Assembly: GCF_900102185.1 (NCBI RefSeq)
Contig: NZ_LT629690.1
Location: 3,906,001-3,970,000, forward strand
Origin: Terriglobus roseus
Lineage (GTDB): Bacteria; Acidobacteriota; Terriglobia; Terriglobales; Acidobacteriaceae
Direction: 5' to 3'
Length of the DNA stretch: 64,000 nucleotides
Shown: positions 62,200-64,000 of the stretch, one piece after another
Layout: the number at the start of each line of letters is the position of its first letter
Numbering within the stretch: position 1 is the first letter of the stretch
The notes under the pieces: generated by a model
What the model saw: only the letters and a program-made list of their open reading frames with translations
Databases searched by the model: none
Told to the model about the DNA's origin: nothing
Translations under genes and position numbers: made by a program

Positions 62200-63306
62200 C
62201 TACTTCAACGGTAGAGGCGCACCCGCTGCGGGTTCTGCCGTCTTCCAGTCTTCGCCCAGAAAACGTGCCAGCGTAGCCGCCACCTGCGACTGCGTCACCA
62301 ACGCCACATTCTTCTGCACGCCGTTGCCGTTCATCCCCGGCGCGCTTACCGCGATGAAGATGTCTTTCGATTCCGGCGTCTTCTCGCCATGCGTCTGCCA
62401 GGCTTTGCCCACGGTTCCGCGGCCGTGATCGGTGGTGAAGATCAGAGCAGTGGAATCCCGATACTCCGGCATCGACTGCAGCAGGTCCCAAAGCTGCTTC
62501 AGGTACTGGTCGGCGCGGTTCGCAGAGAGCAGATACTCGCCATAGTTTCCTGCATGTGCCCACTCATCGGTTTCCCCCAGCGAGATGTACAGCACATGCG
62601 GCTTCTTCGCCTTCACATATTCCGCTGCTGTGTAGAACGTGGGTGCATCGAACGTCTCGTCATCCCATTCGCGCGGCGAATCGCGTTTCACCGCATTCAG
62701 CACTGCCAACGCCGGCGGCATGGGCGAAATCACCAACGGATCGTACGCGGCATTGTCCACGCAGCCACACTTCTCCGCGTTCACCGCATTCGCAATCGTG
62801 TGCCACGCGCCAAAGGCGGCAACACTACCCTTGAACTTTGGCGTGTGATTCAGCCATGCGAGCACGGTCAGGTTCGGGTTCGGCTTGTCGTCGTTGGAAT
62901 CAATGCGCGGGTCTGGATGCCCCGTCAGCGTCTCCGAATATCCGGGATAGGAGAAGTTCTTGCCATTCGTCACAGACGCCGTGGAGCCCGCATCCTGATC
63001 GCCAAAGATGAAGCCGGTGGAACCAAAGTGCTCCCAGAAGAACGGCATCAACTTGCGGCGACGCTCCTCAGCCGTGGCTGCCAGGAACTGCTGCTTCAGC
63101 GGCGCCACATCGCGTTTGTTGTAGTAGTTTTCCGGCGTCAGCAGCGTCTCATCCGCACCGCGGAAGATCTCCTGCCAGCGCATGCCATCCGTCATGACCA
63201 GTACCACGTTGCGTACGGGCGTCTGTTGCTGCGCGGGCAAACGCAGTCCACAAAGAAGAGAAAGAACAAGCAGGTTTCGAAGCGACAGAAACGACACGGT
63301 TTTCAT
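62200..63306 (-). CDS. Exported alkaline-phosphatase-superfamily protein
   Basis: ATG 63306 gives 368 residues with a signal peptide (MKTVSFLSLRNLLVLSLLCG). The metal/nucleophile region VVLVMTDGMRWQEIF, ASVTNGKNFSYPGYSETLTG (probable nucleophile Ser or Thr here) and the C-terminal ligand motifs LGETDEWAHAG, FTTDHGRG and W-TH-GE are those of type I phosphodiesterase/phosphopentomutase-like members of the alkaline phosphatase superfamily. It should hydrolyse a phospho- or sulfo-ester in the periplasm. An in-frame ATG at 63339 would precede the signal peptide with ten more residues. Confidence 0.85.
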   Translation of the reverse strand: MKTVSFLSLRNLLVLSLLCGLRLPAQQQTPVRNVVLVMTDGMRWQEIFRGADETLLTPENYYNKRDVAPLKQQFLAATAEERRRKLMPFFWEHFGSTGFIFGDQDAGSTASVTNGKNFSYPGYSETLTGHPDPRIDSNDDKPNPNLTVLAWLNHTPKFKGSVAAFGAWHTIANAVNAEKCGCVDNAAYDPLVISPMPPALAVLNAVKRDSPREWDDETFDAPTFYTAAEYVKAKKPHVLYISLGETDEWAHAGNYGEYLLSANRADQYLKQLWDLLQSMPEYRDSTALIFTTDHGRGTVGKAWQTHGEKTPESKDIFIAVSAPGMNGNGVQKNVALVTQSQVAATLARFLGEDWKTAEPAAGAPLPLK

Positions 63307-63453
63307 CGGTGCCGATGATACCCGCAACACCAAAAGCATGGCAGCCAGTGAGGTGACGATTCCTGTAATCGCACCGCCGGCTTGATATAAGACTTAAATT
63401 GTCCGATATTAGAAAGCACAAGCTTTCACTGCATCCGGCGCTCTGAGGGGAGT

Positions 63454-63503
63454 CCGTTGGAGTGAGTTCGATGGGCCCACACGGCAGCCTCGAATTCCCA
63501 CGG
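63454..63503 (+). other. Possible structured leader of third TonB-dependent receptor gene
   Basis: CCG-TGG-GAGTTCGA (63454-63471, with a bulge and a 3-base internal loop) can pair with TCGAATTC-CCA-CGG (63490-63503), enclosing the sub-palindrome TGGGCCCA. The hairpin ends about 43 bases before the start codon. It does not match a riboswitch that I know. Confidence 0.35.
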
Positions 63504-63546
63504 AGTTCTTTTCTGCTTTCACGGGCTACATCCCTGAAAGGTACTC

Positions 63547-64000
63547 ATGCGCCACTTTTTGCCAGTTTCGTTTGCCCTCGCGCTCTCCTCCGTCGCCGTA
63601 ATGCGCACGGTTGCCGAAGCCCCTCGCCCCGCCACAAAACCCACAGCGAACGTCGCCGTAGAGCCCGCGCCTGCAGGCTGCGATGGCCATCGCGGCACGC
63701 CTCGCCGTCTCTCCGGTGTCGTCACCGATCCCACAGGCGCCAGCGTCCCACACGCACAGATCACCCTCACCTGCGGCACGCTGCGCACACAGATCACCGC
63801 AGACGCAGCAGGAGCCTACGCCGTCAGCGTCCCCTACGGCGAATACCAGATCGACGTGGAAGCGCCCAACTTCGGCGCGGCGTCGCAGAAGGTCAACATT
63901 GCTGACTCCATCTCTGGGACCGTTCTGAATCCTGTACTGCAGATCGGCAACGTCCGCAGCGCCGTCACCGTCACCGCAACGGAGGGCAATGAGTTTGCAA
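63547..64000 (+). CDS. N-terminal part of a TonB-dependent receptor (carboxypeptidase-regulatory domain), cut by window end
   Basis: From ATG 63547 (AAAGG six bases upstream) frame 1 is open to the last base, 151 codons with no stop. The protein begins with a hydrophobic segment (FLPVSFALALSSVAVM) that fits a signal peptide, a variable linker, then a carboxypeptidase-regulatory domain (LSGVVTDPTGASVPHAQITL ... AAGAYAVSVPYGEYQIDVEA) and IGNVRSAVTVTAT, the usual lead into the plug of Oar-like receptors. Two cysteines (in PAGCDGH and LTCGTLR) are unlike the two complete receptors here. The plug and barrel lie outside the window. Confidence 0.8.
   Translation, partial: MRHFLPVSFALALSSVAVMRTVAEAPRPATKPTANVAVEPAPAGCDGHRGTPRRLSGVVTDPTGASVPHAQITLTCGTLRTQITADAAGAYAVSVPYGEYQIDVEAPNFGAASQKVNIADSISGTVLNPVLQIGNVRSAVTVTATEGNEFA

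Overview
The window looks like chromosomal DNA of a soil acidobacterium of the Terriglobus/Granulicella/Edaphobacter type (Acidobacteriota, Terriglobia). This is inferred from gene content, not from a search. The pointers are Oar-like TonB-dependent receptors of about 1200 residues that begin with a carboxypeptidase-regulatory domain, an acido-type PQQ dehydrogenase coupled to a small c-type cytochrome, several Tat-exported sugar isomerases, and moderately GC-rich DNA with dense genes and many strong hairpin terminators. No rRNA, tRNA, CRISPR array, IS transposase or prophage gene was seen.

Layout: 1-9 kb holds the end of an O-antigen ligase gene, a di-haem cytochrome, an aminotransferase, a MarR operon with a 36-bp perfect palindrome in front of it, a UBP-type zinc finger protein, a DUF2235 hydrolase and mutS2. 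9-18 kb holds a TonB-dependent receptor behind a CG-centred palindrome, hemB, a membrane PAS-GGDEF-EAL protein and an alpha-galactosidase-like enzyme. 18-30 kb is a sugar/acid metabolism district: two tandem hydroxypyruvate-isomerase-like genes, a cytochrome c/PQQ-dehydrogenase operon, an enolase-superfamily dehydratase, a penicillin-acylase-family hydrolase, an orphan LytTR response regulator, an unrecognised 315-residue protein and a beta-propeller glycosidase-like protein.

30-48 kb holds rnc-lepB, a methyltransferase, the first of two DUF4097-like 'glycine-repeat' secreted proteins, a second TonB-dependent receptor with an operator-like site inside its promoter spacer, another Tat-exported isomerase, a Dyp-type peroxidase, a 2OG-Fe(II) oxygenase, an arylsulfatase, a PAS histidine kinase, an amidohydrolase, the second DUF4097-like protein, an unrecognised two-gene unit and an AsmA protein. 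48-64 kb holds rpoD with a duplicated 3' end and terminator enclosing a small membrane-protein gene, rlpA, a multi-cluster radical SAM protein resembling tetraether/membrane-spanning-lipid synthases, a class V aminotransferase with a RidA homologue, a HerA/DUF853 ATPase divergent from a second lepB-asmA pair, rpsU, a phosphatase-superfamily protein and the start of a third TonB-dependent receptor cut by the window edge.

The genes fit an aerobic heterotroph that captures plant or microbial polymers at the outer membrane (TonB receptors, glycosidases, sulfatase) and oxidises sugars in the periplasm (PQQ enzyme plus cytochrome c). The most interesting items are the Tes-like radical SAM protein (a candidate for the membrane-spanning lipids for which acidobacteria are known), the rpoD 3'-end duplication that looks like a gene-end integration scar, the paired GDG-/GSG-repeat proteins, and the long MarR-type palindrome.
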